Made by a program: the position numbers and the translations under genes. Shown here piece by piece: positions 52,995 through 61,967 of a stretch of DNA of 63,623 nucleotides; position 1 is the first letter of the stretch, and the number at the start of each line of letters is the position of its first letter. The stretch spans positions 1 to 63,623 of the forward strand of contig DUOA01000151.1 of the NCBI GenBank assembly GCA_012839095.1, given 5' to 3'. Below the pieces are notes generated by a model. That model made no database searches. It had not been told where the DNA came from and saw nothing but the letters and a program-made list of their open reading frames with translations. The stretch is from Clostridiales bacterium. GTDB lineage: Bacteria; Bacillota; Clostridia; Caldicoprobacterales; DTU083.

Positions 52995-53645
52995 ATGATG
53001 TTGCTTTTTTCCGATATCTTCGGCAAATTTGCAGACCTGACCCCCAGTACCATTGCCATCCTGGTCCTTTTGTCAGTGGCAGGTCTTGGCGGTATAATTC
53101 TGATACAAAAAAGCAGACAGGTCCGTTTTACCACCAGGATGCTGGTATACGCCAGCGTCTCCGTTGCCTTGTCATTTGTGCTGTCCTACATCCGGCTCTT
53201 TCGCATGCCTCAGGGTGGAAGCATAACTCCCGGCAGCATGCTGCCCATGATTATCTATGCCTATATATTCGGACCCGTTCCCGGCATCATTACGGGAATG
53301 GCTTATGGTATGCTCCAGTATATTCAGGATCCTTATATAGTCCATTGGGCCCAGTTTCTCTTTGACTATCCCGTTGCTTTCGGGATGCTTGGCCTTGCCG
53401 GCTTTTTCAGGAAAAACCTGCTGCTGGGCAGTTTTGTTGCCATCCTGGGCAGGTTTTCAATGCATTTTCTGACGGGTATCCTGTTTTTTGCAGAATATGC
53501 AGGCGATCAGCATGCCGCCTTATATTCCCTGAGCTATAACGGCTCCTATCTGGGTGTGGAATTTGTGATCTGCGCTGTCATTGTCATGCTGCCCCAGATG
53601 AGAAATATGATAAACCGGCTTCAAAGCACCTATAGCAATAAGTAA
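52995..53645 (+). CDS. thiT: ThiT family thiamine transporter, ECF S component
   Basis: A 216-residue membrane protein from ATG 52995 (GGAGGG seven bases upstream). The C-terminal 170 residues are ThiT: TRMLVYASVSVALSFVLSYI, RLFRMPQGGSITPGSMLPMI (the thiamine-contact loop) and VPGIITGMAYGMLQYIQDPY, ending with VEFVICAVIVMLP. An extra N-terminal span (TIAILVLLSVAGLGGIILI) precedes it. It is the substrate-binding subunit of an energy-coupling-factor importer whose shared EcfAA'T module lies elsewhere. The TPP riboswitch upstream agrees with the substrate. Confidence 0.95.
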   Translation: MMLLFSDIFGKFADLTPSTIAILVLLSVAGLGGIILIQKSRQVRFTTRMLVYASVSVALSFVLSYIRLFRMPQGGSITPGSMLPMIIYAYIFGPVPGIITGMAYGMLQYIQDPYIVHWAQFLFDYPVAFGMLGLAGFFRKNLLLGSFVAILGRFSMHFLTGILFFAEYAGDQHAALYSLSYNGSYLGVEFVICAVIVMLPQMRNMINRLQSTYSNK

Positions 53646-53784
53646 ATAAAGATTGATTGCATTTTTTATTTTACTTATGACCATGAAAAGTGTATATTAC
53701 TATTGTGAGATCCGATTCTTCACGCAAAAAATCAGACAACAGGTTTGAGCCGGTTTATGCCGGCCGGTCAAAGGAGAGGGTATT

Positions 53785-54978
53785 ATGGTAAGGATGGTAG
53801 GAACCGTTGTAAGGGGAATTCGTACTCCAATTATCAACAAAGGGGATAACCTGGAGCAGATTGTGCCTGATTGTATATTGAAGGCCGCTCAGTCAGAGGG
53901 CTTTACCATACAGGACAGGGATATCATTGCTGTTACTGAGTCTGTTGTAGGCCGTGCTCAAGGCAATTATGCATCTGTTGATGCCATTGCAGAGGACATT
54001 AGTGAAAAGTTTGGCGGAGATACCATTGGCCTGGTATTCCCCATACTCAGCCGCAACCGGTTTGGAATCTGCCTGCGGGGCATTGCAAGGGGAGCATCCA
54101 AAAAAATTGTGCTTATGCTCAGCTACCCCTCAGATGAGGTAGGAAACCACCTGGTCAACCTGGATCAATTGGACGAAAAGGGTGTCAATCCCTGGTCCCA
54201 TGTGTTCACCGAAAAACAATTCAGGGAAATGTTCGGCAGCACCAGGCACACCTTCACCGGCGTTGATTACGTTGAGTATTACCGTTCCCTTGTGGAAGAG
54301 GAAGGCAGGGAATGTGAAATAGTTTTCTCCAATAATCCCCTGACCATACTGCAGTATACAAAGAGCGTTCTTACCTGCGATATCCATACAAGAGCCAGAA
54401 CCCGGCGCATCCTGACAGCCAATGGAGTCGAAAAGGTATACGGACTGGAAGATATTCTGACCCGGCCTATCGGCAGCAACGGATATAATGAGGAATACGG
54501 GCTGTTAGGCGCCAATAAGGCAACAGAGGATGAAGTTAAGCTTTTCCCCAGGGACAGTCAACTGCTGGTTGAAAGAATACAGGCTGTCATGAAGGAGAAA
54601 ACCGGAAAAAACGTAGAGGTAATGGTATACGGAGACGGCGCCTTCAGGGATCCCGTGGGCAAAATTTGGGAGTTGGCGGATCCGGTGGTCTCTCCCGGCT
54701 ATACAAAAGGTTTGGAAGGCACCCCCAGTGAGCTGAAGCTTAAATATCTGGCAGATAACTTCTTTTCCCATTTGAAGGGGGAAGAGCAGAGAAAAGCCAT
54801 TGCCGAATATATAAAAAACAAGCAATCCGATTTGGTGGGAGATATGCTGTCCCAGGGTACCACCCCCAGACGGCTGACTGATTTAATCGGCTCCCTCTGT
54901 GATCTTACCTCGGGCAGCGGCGATAAGGGTACACCTGTGGTATATGTGCAGGGCTACTTCGACGATTTTACCAAATAA
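53785..54978 (+). CDS. CofE-like (F420-0:gamma-glutamyl ligase family) protein
   Basis: A 397-residue protein whose N-terminal half matches the CofE fold: [40 protein letters not shown], and the later [16 protein letters not shown] and [20 protein letters not shown], rich in Asp as expected for metal and nucleotide binding. CofE adds glutamate to coenzyme F420-0. Clostridia generally do not make F420 and no other cof gene is in the window. This longer homologue may therefore be a gamma-glutamyl ligase for another compound. It lies 139 bp after thiT, outside any obvious shared operon. AAAGGAGAGG precedes the ATG. Confidence 0.75.
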   Translation: MVRMVGTVVRGIRTPIINKGDNLEQIVPDCILKAAQSEGFTIQDRDIIAVTESVVGRAQGNYASVDAIAEDISEKFGGDTIGLVFPILSRNRFGICLRGIARGASKKIVLMLSYPSDEVGNHLVNLDQLDEKGVNPWSHVFTEKQFREMFGSTRHTFTGVDYVEYYRSLVEEEGRECEIVFSNNPLTILQYTKSVLTCDIHTRARTRRILTANGVEKVYGLEDILTRPIGSNGYNEEYGLLGANKATEDEVKLFPRDSQLLVERIQAVMKEKTGKNVEVMVYGDGAFRDPVGKIWELADPVVSPGYTKGLEGTPSELKLKYLADNFFSHLKGEEQRKAIAEYIKNKQSDLVGDMLSQGTTPRRLTDLIGSLCDLTSGSGDKGTPVVYVQGYFDDFTK

Positions 54979-55003
54979 CAGTTATTATATTGCCTCAAAA
55001 TCC

Positions 55004-55048
55004 AATCCGCTGCAGTCGGGCTGAAACCTGTTGCAGCGGATTTGCTTT
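55004..55048 (+). terminator. Terminator of the CofE-like gene
   Basis: AATCCGCTGCA (55004-55014) pairs perfectly with TGCAGCGGATT (55032-55042), followed by TGCTTTT. It also lies at the end of gatB from the other side. Confidence 0.8.
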
Positions 55049-55077
55049 TACCGGTACCTGTTTTCATAAATCTGTTA

Positions 55078-56526
55078 CTATCCTTTAAGCCTTTCCTCAA
55101 GTATTTTTCCGGCAATATTGGGATTCACCCTGCCCCTGCCGGCTTTCATAATCTGCCCCATCAGAAAGCCGAACACTTTGCTTTTACCCGCCTTATATTC
55201 CTGAACTGCGTCTGTGTTATCAGCCATCACAGCTTCCACCAGTTCCGCAATTTCATCCTGCCCGCTTACCTGGATCAAATTCTTTTGCATGATGATATCC
55301 ATGGGCTCCCTGCCTGCGGCATGCATATCATTCAATACTTCCTTGGCCGCATTTCTGCTGATCCTTCCCTCATCAATCAGCCGAATCAGCTGAGCCAGTG
55401 ACCGGCTTCTCACAGGGCTGCCCCGGTCTTCCGATGGTTTCCACAGCCTCAGCAGCTCTGTGATAATCCAATTGGAGGCATCCCCGGGCCGGACGCCGTA
55501 AGCTGTCACCTCTTCAAAATAATCTGCCAGGGCCCTGCTGCCCGTCAATATGCCTGCCTCGTAGCTGCTGAGCCCGTATTGTTTTACAAACCGCTCTCTT
55601 TTCTGCCCGGGCAGCTCGGGAAGATTTTCCTCCAGCCAGGAAAGAGTCCGGCTGCTTCTGAGATCAATCGGGGGCAGATCCGGCTCAGGGAAGAACCGGT
55701 AATGGCGGCCTTCGTCTTTGAAACGCATGGGCTTTGTGATGCCCTGCCGGCTGTCCCACATTCTGGTTTCGCTGATAATCTCATGGGACCTGTTTGACAA
55801 AAACAGCTTCTTCTGCCGCTCCTGCTCATACTCCAGGGCTTTTTGAATTTCCCTGAAGGAATTCATGTTCTTGATCTCAACCTTTGTACCCGGCTTCCTG
55901 CTGCCGGTTTTCCTGACTGAGATATTGACATCACAGCGGAGAGAACCCTGCTCCATTCTGCAGTCCGATACACCCAAATATTCCAATATGGCTTTCAGCT
56001 CTTTCAGAAAGGCAGCCGCGTCTTCAGGAGATGTCAGCTCCGGACGGGTGACAATTTCAATAAGGGGTATTCCTGCCCGATTGTAGTCAACAAGAGTAAC
56101 CGGCCGGTCCTCCGGATGAATCAGTTTGGCAGCATCCTCTTCCAGATGGATTCTTTCAATGGCAATGCGCCTATATAGGCCCTTTTCCGGCGAATTGTCC
56201 GGATCCTCCAGATCCAGATACCCGCCCTCACATATGGGTATTTGATGCTGGGTAATTTGATAGGACTTGGGAAGATCGGGATAGAAATAGCTTTTCCTGT
56301 CAAAGCTGCTGACAGGATTGATTCTGCATGACAAAGCCCTGCCTGCCCGTATTGCCAGCCTGACCGCCTCTTCATTCAATGCCGGCAGTGCACCCGGCAT
56401 GCCTGCGCAGACAGGACAGATATTGTGATTGGGCGGATCACCGAATCCGGTTGAGCAGCCGCAGAAGAGCTTGGTTCTGGTTTTCAGCTCCACATGGATT
56501 TCCAGGCCGATGATGGTTTCAAACAA
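55078..56526 (-). CDS. gatB: Asp/Glu-tRNA amidotransferase subunit GatB
   Basis: A 482-residue GatB. It has IGLEIHVELKTRTKLFCGCS, the zinc Cys set (FCGCST and NICPVCAGMPGALPALN), the active-site SFDRKSYFYPDLPKSYQITQ and HLEEDAAKLIH-type segment with the ATP-contact Glu/Asp residues, plus the C-terminal YqeY-like tail domain (QDEIAELVEAVMADNTDAVQ). GatB phosphorylates and then amidates Glu- or Asp-tRNA bound to it, using ammonia normally produced by GatA. All its key residues seem in place. It overlaps the gatA end by eight bases. Confidence 0.95.
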   Translation of the reverse strand: MFETIIGLEIHVELKTRTKLFCGCSTGFGDPPNHNICPVCAGMPGALPALNEEAVRLAIRAGRALSCRINPVSSFDRKSYFYPDLPKSYQITQHQIPICEGGYLDLEDPDNSPEKGLYRRIAIERIHLEEDAAKLIHPEDRPVTLVDYNRAGIPLIEIVTRPELTSPEDAAAFLKELKAILEYLGVSDCRMEQGSLRCDVNISVRKTGSRKPGTKVEIKNMNSFREIQKALEYEQERQKKLFLSNRSHEIISETRMWDSRQGITKPMRFKDEGRHYRFFPEPDLPPIDLRSSRTLSWLEENLPELPGQKRERFVKQYGLSSYEAGILTGSRALADYFEEVTAYGVRPGDASNWIITELLRLWKPSEDRGSPVRSRSLAQLIRLIDEGRISRNAAKEVLNDMHAAGREPMDIIMQKNLIQVSGQDEIAELVEAVMADNTDAVQEYKAGKSKVFGFLMGQIMKAGRGRVNPNIAGKILEERLKG

Positions 56527-57976
56527 ACCGATCTGCCTCCTTCCATACAGGCCTAAATCCGGTTAATGCCAGCTCCTGCTCCAGACTGTATGCAGCCCGA
56601 AGCAGCCTTCCTTCCTTATAGTGGTCTGCTGCCAGCTGAAGGCCTATAGGCAAAGCGGAAGAGCTGAAGCCACAGGGTACGGTAACAGCAGGGATTCCCG
56701 CCATGTCCATCATCATGGCATAACCATCCGTTACAGAAAAGCCATTTGAATCCGATAAGACAGGCAGAAGCATTAAATCACAGTGCCGGAAGGCTTCCTT
56801 CCAGGCATTCTGAACTCTCCTTCTCACCTGAACCGCCTTTCGCAAACAGGCAGCACCATGCTCTGTGGAAAGCACATAAGTTCCAAGTATAATACAGCGC
56901 TTTACTTCCATCCCAAAGCTTTCCGTCCTGCTTCTTATTATCATCTCATTTAGGTTATGTTCTGCTTCATCCGGCGGCATATCTGAACAGTACCCGTAAT
57001 GCATCCCGTCATATCTGGCCAGGTTGGAACCAGCCTCAGCAGATGCTATAATCTCATAGGCAGACAGGCAGCCGTCAGCCGGGGGCAGGGACATTTCCCC
57101 TACTTCAGCACCCAGCCTTTCATAAATCCTTATCGCCTTATGAATCGCAGCTGCTAGCTCCTGATTCTGCTCCCGGATACATTCCGTCAATTCCTTGGGT
57201 ATGCCTATCCTTAGGCCCTCTACTCCCTTACTTAATTCTTCTGTATCAGATGTATTGACATTATTCCGGATAATTTGAAATGCCAGAGCACAGTCCCTGG
57301 TATCCCGTGCCATAAGTCCGATTTGATCCAAAGTGGAGGTAAAAGGGATCAATCCATATCTGGAAACAGCCCCGCAGGTGGGTTTGAGCCCCACCAGACC
57401 ATAAAAGGCGGCAGACAGGGTTACAGCACCCCTTGTGCCGGAACTTAAGGCCAGAGGAGCGAAACCTGCTGCCAAAGCCGCAGCCGAGCCGCAGGTTAAA
57501 TCGCCATTTGCCCTGCTGCCCTTTCGTAAGTTGCCGAAGAAGCATGCTGCCTGATGGGCTGTACCTTCAGTGCTTGCCCCGATGGCAAATTCATTCAGAC
57601 CGGTCTTGCCGATTATTAGGGCCCCTGCAGCCTTAAGCCTTTCCACCGCCGCCGCATCATAAGACGGAACAAAGTCTTCCAGTGCCCTGGAAGCACAGGT
57701 TGTCCTGATACCCCTGGTACAGATATTATCGGCAACAACCAGGGGAATGCCGCCCAGCAGCCCGATATCACCGCCTCTGCTCAACCCTTCATCCAGCTTT
57801 TCAGCTTCCCTGAGGGCAGTTTCCTTGCAGACGGTAATGAATGTGCCAAGGCCTTCATCCAGTTTGGCAATCCGTTCCAAATAGTGCCGGACGGTTTCCC
57901 TGATGGAAAAATGCCTGTACCGGTATCCCTCTGCCAGCTCTGAAATTGTCATTTCACCGACATTATTACTCATCAT
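56519..57976 (-). CDS. gatA: GatA homologue lacking the amidase catalytic triad
   Basis: A 485-residue amidase-signature protein from ATG 57976, which overlaps gatC by 11 bases; starts at 58006 and 57952 are possible. The frame is intact and matches GatA throughout (SLDQIG-type as STLDQIGLMARDTRDCALAF; SNLARYDGMHYGYCSDMPPD; MAGIPAVTVPCGFSSSALPI). However, each residue of the Lys-cisSer-Ser triad differs. The VKDNI Lys is Ala (VVADNI, residue 82). The first Ser of GGSSGGS is Leu (NGDLTCGS, residue 160). The nucleophile Ser of TGGSIRQPA is Ala (TRGAVTLSA, residue 184). It should not hydrolyse glutamine. It may still be the structural partner of GatB, with ammonia from another source. Confidence 0.88.
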   Translation of the reverse strand: MMSNNVGEMTISELAEGYRYRHFSIRETVRHYLERIAKLDEGLGTFITVCKETALREAEKLDEGLSRGGDIGLLGGIPLVVADNICTRGIRTTCASRALEDFVPSYDAAAVERLKAAGALIIGKTGLNEFAIGASTEGTAHQAACFFGNLRKGSRANGDLTCGSAAALAAGFAPLALSSGTRGAVTLSAAFYGLVGLKPTCGAVSRYGLIPFTSTLDQIGLMARDTRDCALAFQIIRNNVNTSDTEELSKGVEGLRIGIPKELTECIREQNQELAAAIHKAIRIYERLGAEVGEMSLPPADGCLSAYEIIASAEAGSNLARYDGMHYGYCSDMPPDEAEHNLNEMIIRSRTESFGMEVKRCIILGTYVLSTEHGAACLRKAVQVRRRVQNAWKEAFRHCDLMLLPVLSDSNGFSVTDGYAMMMDMAGIPAVTVPCGFSSSALPIGLQLAADHYKEGRLLRAAYSLEQELALTGFRPVWKEADRFV

Positions 57977-58310
57977 GTTTTGACTCTTCACTGTCCCATC
58001 CCCCATCCGGATTCAGGGCCCTTGGCATAACTGCATAGTCATCCCTGATATGCTTCATGCTTTGGAGAAGTTCAGTCCGATAGGGAAACTTATCCGGCTC
58101 ATCCTTGCGCAAGGCACAGCCTTCAAGCTGAGCTATATCGAGTTTCTGTGCCGTCGTTTCACACTGTCCCGTAGTCTCATCAAGACGGATATTATTCAGC
58201 TCTGCAAAAAGAGAACTCAAATCTTCCGCCAGTGCAGCTGCCTCCTGATCGGTCAATTTAAGTTTAGCCAGCCGGGCCATATGCTTAACGGTGTTCACAT
58301 CTGTTTTCAC
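57966..58310 (-). CDS. gatC: Asp/Glu-tRNA amidotransferase subunit GatC
   Basis: A 114-residue GatC, the small belt-like subunit that wraps GatA and GatB: VNTVKHMARLAKLKLTDQEA at the start, ALAEDLSSLFAELNNIRLDE, and the late LRKDEPDKFPYRTELLQSM with its usual acidic-hydrophobic pattern. It is the first gene of gatCAB and its stop overlaps the start of gatA. The tail (NPDGGWDSEESKHDE) is longer than usual. Confidence 0.93.
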   Translation of the reverse strand: MKTDVNTVKHMARLAKLKLTDQEAAALAEDLSSLFAELNNIRLDETTGQCETTAQKLDIAQLEGCALRKDEPDKFPYRTELLQSMKHIRDDYAVMPRALNPDGGWDSEESKHDE

Positions 58311-58362
58311 TGTATCTTCCTCCCATCAGAAAGATATAGGAGCAGGTGCTGTGGACTTGCAG

Positions 58363-58731
58363 CTATCTCGGACGCTTTTCAGGATGAGTTTCTGAATCAG
58401 CTCGTTTTTCATATTCACCAATTTCCCAATGCAGTACAAATGTCAGACCTACTCTTATGGCTGCTATGCCTCCAAGGACAATCAGGTTTGGAATTGTCTT
58501 GGTTACTATACTTAAGGACAGCTCCGCAGCCAGTAAGAAGCCCAGGCTCATGTTCATACCCTCTGCCATGGTCAGGGATACCAGGTGGTTGTGAAACCGC
58601 ATCTTCCCCTTGACAAAGTAGTATAAGGCTTTCACCCCTGAGGCAACAATTATAGCAATTCCTACAATCTCCATAGTGTAGGCCGTATAATATACCAATG
58701 TCTCCAGAATTTTATTCAAGCTTCCGTTCAA
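58363..58731 (-). CDS. DUF1622 family membrane protein
   Basis: A 122-residue protein from TTG 58731, five bases after AGGAG; a longer frame lacks a site. Three spans are visible: YYTAYTMEIVGIAIIVASGV, MAEGMNMSLGFLLAAELSLS and IPNLIVLGGIAAIRVGLTFV. It matches DUF1622, a small membrane family of unknown function. It lies 52 bp before gatC on the same strand and may be co-transcribed with gatCAB. Confidence 0.85.
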   Translation of the reverse strand: MNGSLNKILETLVYYTAYTMEIVGIAIIVASGVKALYYFVKGKMRFHNHLVSLTMAEGMNMSLGFLLAAELSLSIVTKTIPNLIVLGGIAAIRVGLTFVLHWEIGEYEKRADSETHPEKRPR

Positions 58732-58812
58732 AATTGCTCCTCCCCCTGAATTAGTGCTGAAAATTTTATAATGCTGAAAATACAATATCTTATTATATAG
58801 ATATGGAGCGGT

Positions 58813-59736
58813 TTAGTCCAGACCCACATCCAACAATGGATAGTTTTTGGCATCCAGATCATCGAAATGCCACCACTCGGTTCTGATGCCCCTAAAACCG
58901 CAGCTGACCATGACCTGGGTTAAATAATCCATATTTTTCTTCGCCTCCGGGGAATGATCGGCATAATCCCTGGCAGCCTTCTCTGTGAAATCATCAAATC
59001 CGGTGGGCATTTCCAGTTCATTGCCCTCCTGATCCATCAGGGTAATGTCTACCGCTGCCCCCCGATTGTGATTGGAACCCTTGTCCGGATGGGCAAGAAA
59101 GCCGGGCAGGGGCGAATGCTCCCACATAATCCGCTGAACAGACAAAGGACGGTAGGCATCCCATATCTTAATGGTATAACCATCCTTTTTGAATATCTCA
59201 CTGGCCTGTATCAGCTTAACTGCTGTTTCCCTTCTGAGATAGGCCCTGCTGTTGTCCGGATAGAGCTGCCGTCCTGTAAAATTGTCTTCAGTCGCATAGC
59301 GGAGATCCACCACTATAGAGGAATCCAATGCCTGAATATCAACTAACCCGTTCAATACCTCCTTGCGGTAGGACGATTCCCTTTGCTGCATTTGCTGTCT
59401 AAGCAGGAGAATGTCTGCTTCCAGCCCGGCATTATCCTTCTCCAGCCGGTTAACCTTTTCCTGCAGATCTAAATTCTCCTCTTTCAGACTTGTGTTTGCC
59501 TCTTCCAAAGCCTGGTTTTTCTCTTCCAGCTGCCGGGCAGAGGTCTTAAGCACCTGTATATGCTCTTCCAGATGGCCGTTTTGCTCCAGGGCATGCTCCC
59601 ATTTTTCCCGAAGGCTGCCTGTCCCAGACAAGGTCCCTAAAAATAATGTGAGTGAAACAAGAGCCAAAATGGAAATAATAATAAGGACTTTCGAGTGATG
59701 CCTTCCACGGACGGTTTTTGTTCTTCTGCCTTTCAC
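58813..59736 (-). CDS. VanX-type D-Ala-D-Ala dipeptidase (M15) with coiled-coil anchor
   Basis: A 307-residue protein starting at GTG behind GGAGG. Residues 17-37 are one membrane span (VLIIISILALVSLTLFLGTL). Residues 45-125 form a long coiled coil (LEEKNQALEEANTSLKEENL). From about 130 the M15D peptidase domain follows: IVVDLRYATEDNFTGRQLYP, IKIWDAYRPLSVQRIM, the zinc ligands in SNHNRGAAVDITLMD and the terminal RTEWWHFDDL. VanX cleaves D-Ala-D-Ala; in this surface-anchored form it more likely trims peptidoglycan-derived dipeptides than gives vancomycin resistance, since no vanH or vanA is nearby. Confidence 0.9.
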   Translation of the reverse strand: MKGRRTKTVRGRHHSKVLIIISILALVSLTLFLGTLSGTGSLREKWEHALEQNGHLEEHIQVLKTSARQLEEKNQALEEANTSLKEENLDLQEKVNRLEKDNAGLEADILLLRQQMQQRESSYRKEVLNGLVDIQALDSSIVVDLRYATEDNFTGRQLYPDNSRAYLRRETAVKLIQASEIFKKDGYTIKIWDAYRPLSVQRIMWEHSPLPGFLAHPDKGSNHNRGAAVDITLMDQEGNELEMPTGFDDFTEKAARDYADHSPEAKKNMDYLTQVMVSCGFRGIRTEWWHFDDLDAKNYPLLDVGLD

Positions 59737-59940
59737 GGTTAATCCTCCCTGCAGATTCCTTTATCCTGCTTCCGATATTCTGATTATATGGTAAAATAAT
59801 ACCATAGAAAGCACTGCCTGGGTGAGTAAAATTGCTTTGATTGAGGGCTTGGCATTCAGTTGATAAATAAAGCTGGCAGTGCTGCATCTATTAACTTGCT
59901 TTACATCTTATATTTTAATGCAAACAAGAGAGGAGATCCT

Positions 59941-60921
59941 ATGGACAGAGTATTTGATTACGAAGATGTACAGCTTATTCCCAATAAGTGTATTGTAAAC
60001 AGCCGGAGTGAGTGTGACACATCCATCAAGTTCGGACCCGGGAGATTCCGGCTGCCGGTGGTACCATCCAATATGCAGACTATTATTGATGAAAGTATAG
60101 CTGTTTTTCTTGCGGAAAACAATTACTTTTATATCATGCACCGGTTTAAGCCGGAAACGCGCCTGGAGTTTATACAGGATATGCGGGCAAGAGGTTTGTA
60201 TGCCTCTGTAAGCGTGGGAATTAAAGAGGAGGAATATGACTTTATTGACCAGCTGGTGCAGAATGGACTGGTGCCGGAATATATCACCATAGACGTTGCC
60301 CACGGTCATTCCGATGCTGTTATACGCATGATTCGTTATATCAAACAACACCTGCCGGACAGCTTCCTGATAGCAGGCAATGTAGGTACGCCTGCAGCGG
60401 TCAGGGATTTGGAAAACGCAGGAGCAGATGCCACCAAGGTGGGAATCGGACCGGGCAAGGTCTGCATCACCAAGTTAAAAACCGGGTTTGGAACCGGGGG
60501 CTGGCAGCTGGCTGCCCTCCGCTGGTGTTCCAAGGCAGCCAGCAAGCCCATAATTGCCGACGGCGGCATCAGAACCCATGGCGATATTGCTAAATCCATC
60601 CGATTCGGAGCATCCATGGTGATGATTGGATCCCTCTTTGCCGGTCATGAGGAATCTCCGGGGATTACCATTGAAAAGGACGGAAAGCTTTATAAGGAGT
60701 ATTTTGGTTCAGCCTCGGAATTTCAGAAAGGTGAAAGAAAGAATGTAGAGGGTAAGAAGATGTTTGTCGAGTACAGGGGATCCCTGAAGGATACCTTAAT
60801 CGAAATGGAACAGGATCTGCAATCCTCCATTTCCTATGCCGGAGGAAACAAGCTGGAAGCTATTCGAAACGTGGATTATGTGATCGTAAAGAATTCCATA
60901 TTTAACGGTGACATATATTAG
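59941..60921 (+). CDS. guaC: GMP reductase / IMP dehydrogenase family
   Basis: A 326-residue enzyme from ATG 59941 ([20 protein letters not shown]), with AGAGGAGA upstream. [20 protein letters not shown], the catalytic loop [20 protein letters not shown] with the active Cys, and [20 protein letters not shown] match GuaC of Clostridia; no CBS domains are present and the length equals GuaC. It deaminates GMP to IMP with NADPH, a purine salvage step. Confidence 0.93.
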   Translation: MDRVFDYEDVQLIPNKCIVNSRSECDTSIKFGPGRFRLPVVPSNMQTIIDESIAVFLAENNYFYIMHRFKPETRLEFIQDMRARGLYASVSVGIKEEEYDFIDQLVQNGLVPEYITIDVAHGHSDAVIRMIRYIKQHLPDSFLIAGNVGTPAAVRDLENAGADATKVGIGPGKVCITKLKTGFGTGGWQLAALRWCSKAASKPIIADGGIRTHGDIAKSIRFGASMVMIGSLFAGHEESPGITIEKDGKLYKEYFGSASEFQKGERKNVEGKKMFVEYRGSLKDTLIEMEQDLQSSISYAGGNKLEAIRNVDYVIVKNSIFNGDIY

Positions 60922-60976
60922 CAAGTATTATCAAGGCCTAAGTTGGCAGCCAGGGGTTCATCAGGGGGTGCGGTGT

Positions 60977-61951
60977 ATGGAGGGCACAAGGGTTCTGCTT
61001 AAGGAATCCCTCAGTCACAAAGACTATGCGGAAATTAAGGAACTGGAACAGATCTGCCTGCAAAAGGATTCAGGGATATATCTGAAGCTGGAGCTTGATT
61101 TCAAAATCCGCATGGCGGAGCTTCAGAATAAAGCGGCTGCACTGCCTTCCAGGGAAACAAACGAATTTTTCTGCTATTACAATGACCAATTGATCGGATA
61201 TCTGGGCTTGTTCAATCTGGGAGGCAGAACTGCAGAGATGACGGGCATGGTGCACCCCAAGCATCGCAGAAGAGGTGTCTTTACAAAGTTGTATCAACTG
61301 GCACTCAATGAGTGCAGGAAAAGAAGCCTTTCGGAAGTGTGGCTGGTTTGTGACAGCCGCTCCGCCTCCGGTCGGGCTTTTCTTCGTCATATACAGACAA
61401 AACCTTCTTTTTCTGAATTTTTAATGGTACATGCTCTTACTGAAAGCGGCAAGCCAGGTATGAACCGGACAGCCGGCCAGGAGACAGAAAAAGGCAAATT
61501 AAGGCTGCGTAAAGCTGCCGAATCCGATGTTTTGGCTATTATGGACATGAACTGGAAGTGTTTTGACGTAACCGGATTTATTGGAATGATGCCGGAGGAA
61601 GAAGAAAAAATCAACCGCATTACCTATCTGATTGAAATGGAACAACAGGATTCATGCAATGCACCGGGTTTTCAGGAATCTCAGGATTCCCGGAATTCTC
61701 AGCTCATAGGTAAGATCCGGGTGGAGCAGTACGATGACAGCTGCACATTAGGCGGCTTCTGCATCCTGCCCCTGTACAGGGGCAGGGGATATGGAAGCCG
61801 GGCCCTCATGGCTGTCATCAGAAATCTGACCCAGCAGGGCATAAGGCATATCCAGCTCTATGTGGATACCGGAAATCAAAGCGCCATACGCACCTATCAA
61901 AAATGCGGCTTTACTCAGCAAACCACACTGGAATACTACAGAGTAAACTGA
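60977..61951 (+). CDS. Tandem GNAT N-acetyltransferase
   Basis: A 324-residue protein from ATG 60977 with AGGGGG upstream, 55 bp after guaC. It holds two GNAT domains. The first has GMVHPKHRRRGVFTKLYQLA near residue 95 and the second GGFCILPLYRGRGYGSRALM near 265, each with the R-x-x-G-x-G/A CoA loop. A Gln/Ser/Asn-rich loop (EQQDSCNAPGFQESQDSRNS) interrupts the second domain. Tandem GNATs of this kind include mycothiol synthase-like enzymes; substrate unknown. Confidence 0.85.
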   Translation: MEGTRVLLKESLSHKDYAEIKELEQICLQKDSGIYLKLELDFKIRMAELQNKAAALPSRETNEFFCYYNDQLIGYLGLFNLGGRTAEMTGMVHPKHRRRGVFTKLYQLALNECRKRSLSEVWLVCDSRSASGRAFLRHIQTKPSFSEFLMVHALTESGKPGMNRTAGQETEKGKLRLRKAAESDVLAIMDMNWKCFDVTGFIGMMPEEEEKINRITYLIEMEQQDSCNAPGFQESQDSRNSQLIGKIRVEQYDDSCTLGGFCILPLYRGRGYGSRALMAVIRNLTQQGIRHIQLYVDTGNQSAIRTYQKCGFTQQTTLEYYRVN

Positions 61952-61967
61952 GAGAGCCGAAGCAGTC

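Noticed and set aside
56519-57976. gatA as an ordinary pseudogene
   Set aside because: The frame is full length with normal conservation outside the triad and sits in an overlapping gatC-gatA-gatB operon. Decay would be expected to bring stops or frameshifts.
49388-59736. A vancomycin resistance locus (VanW and VanX-like proteins both present)
   Set aside because: The two genes are about 8 kb apart, and no vanH, vanA/B, vanR or vanS is present. Both families are common in Clostridia without resistance.
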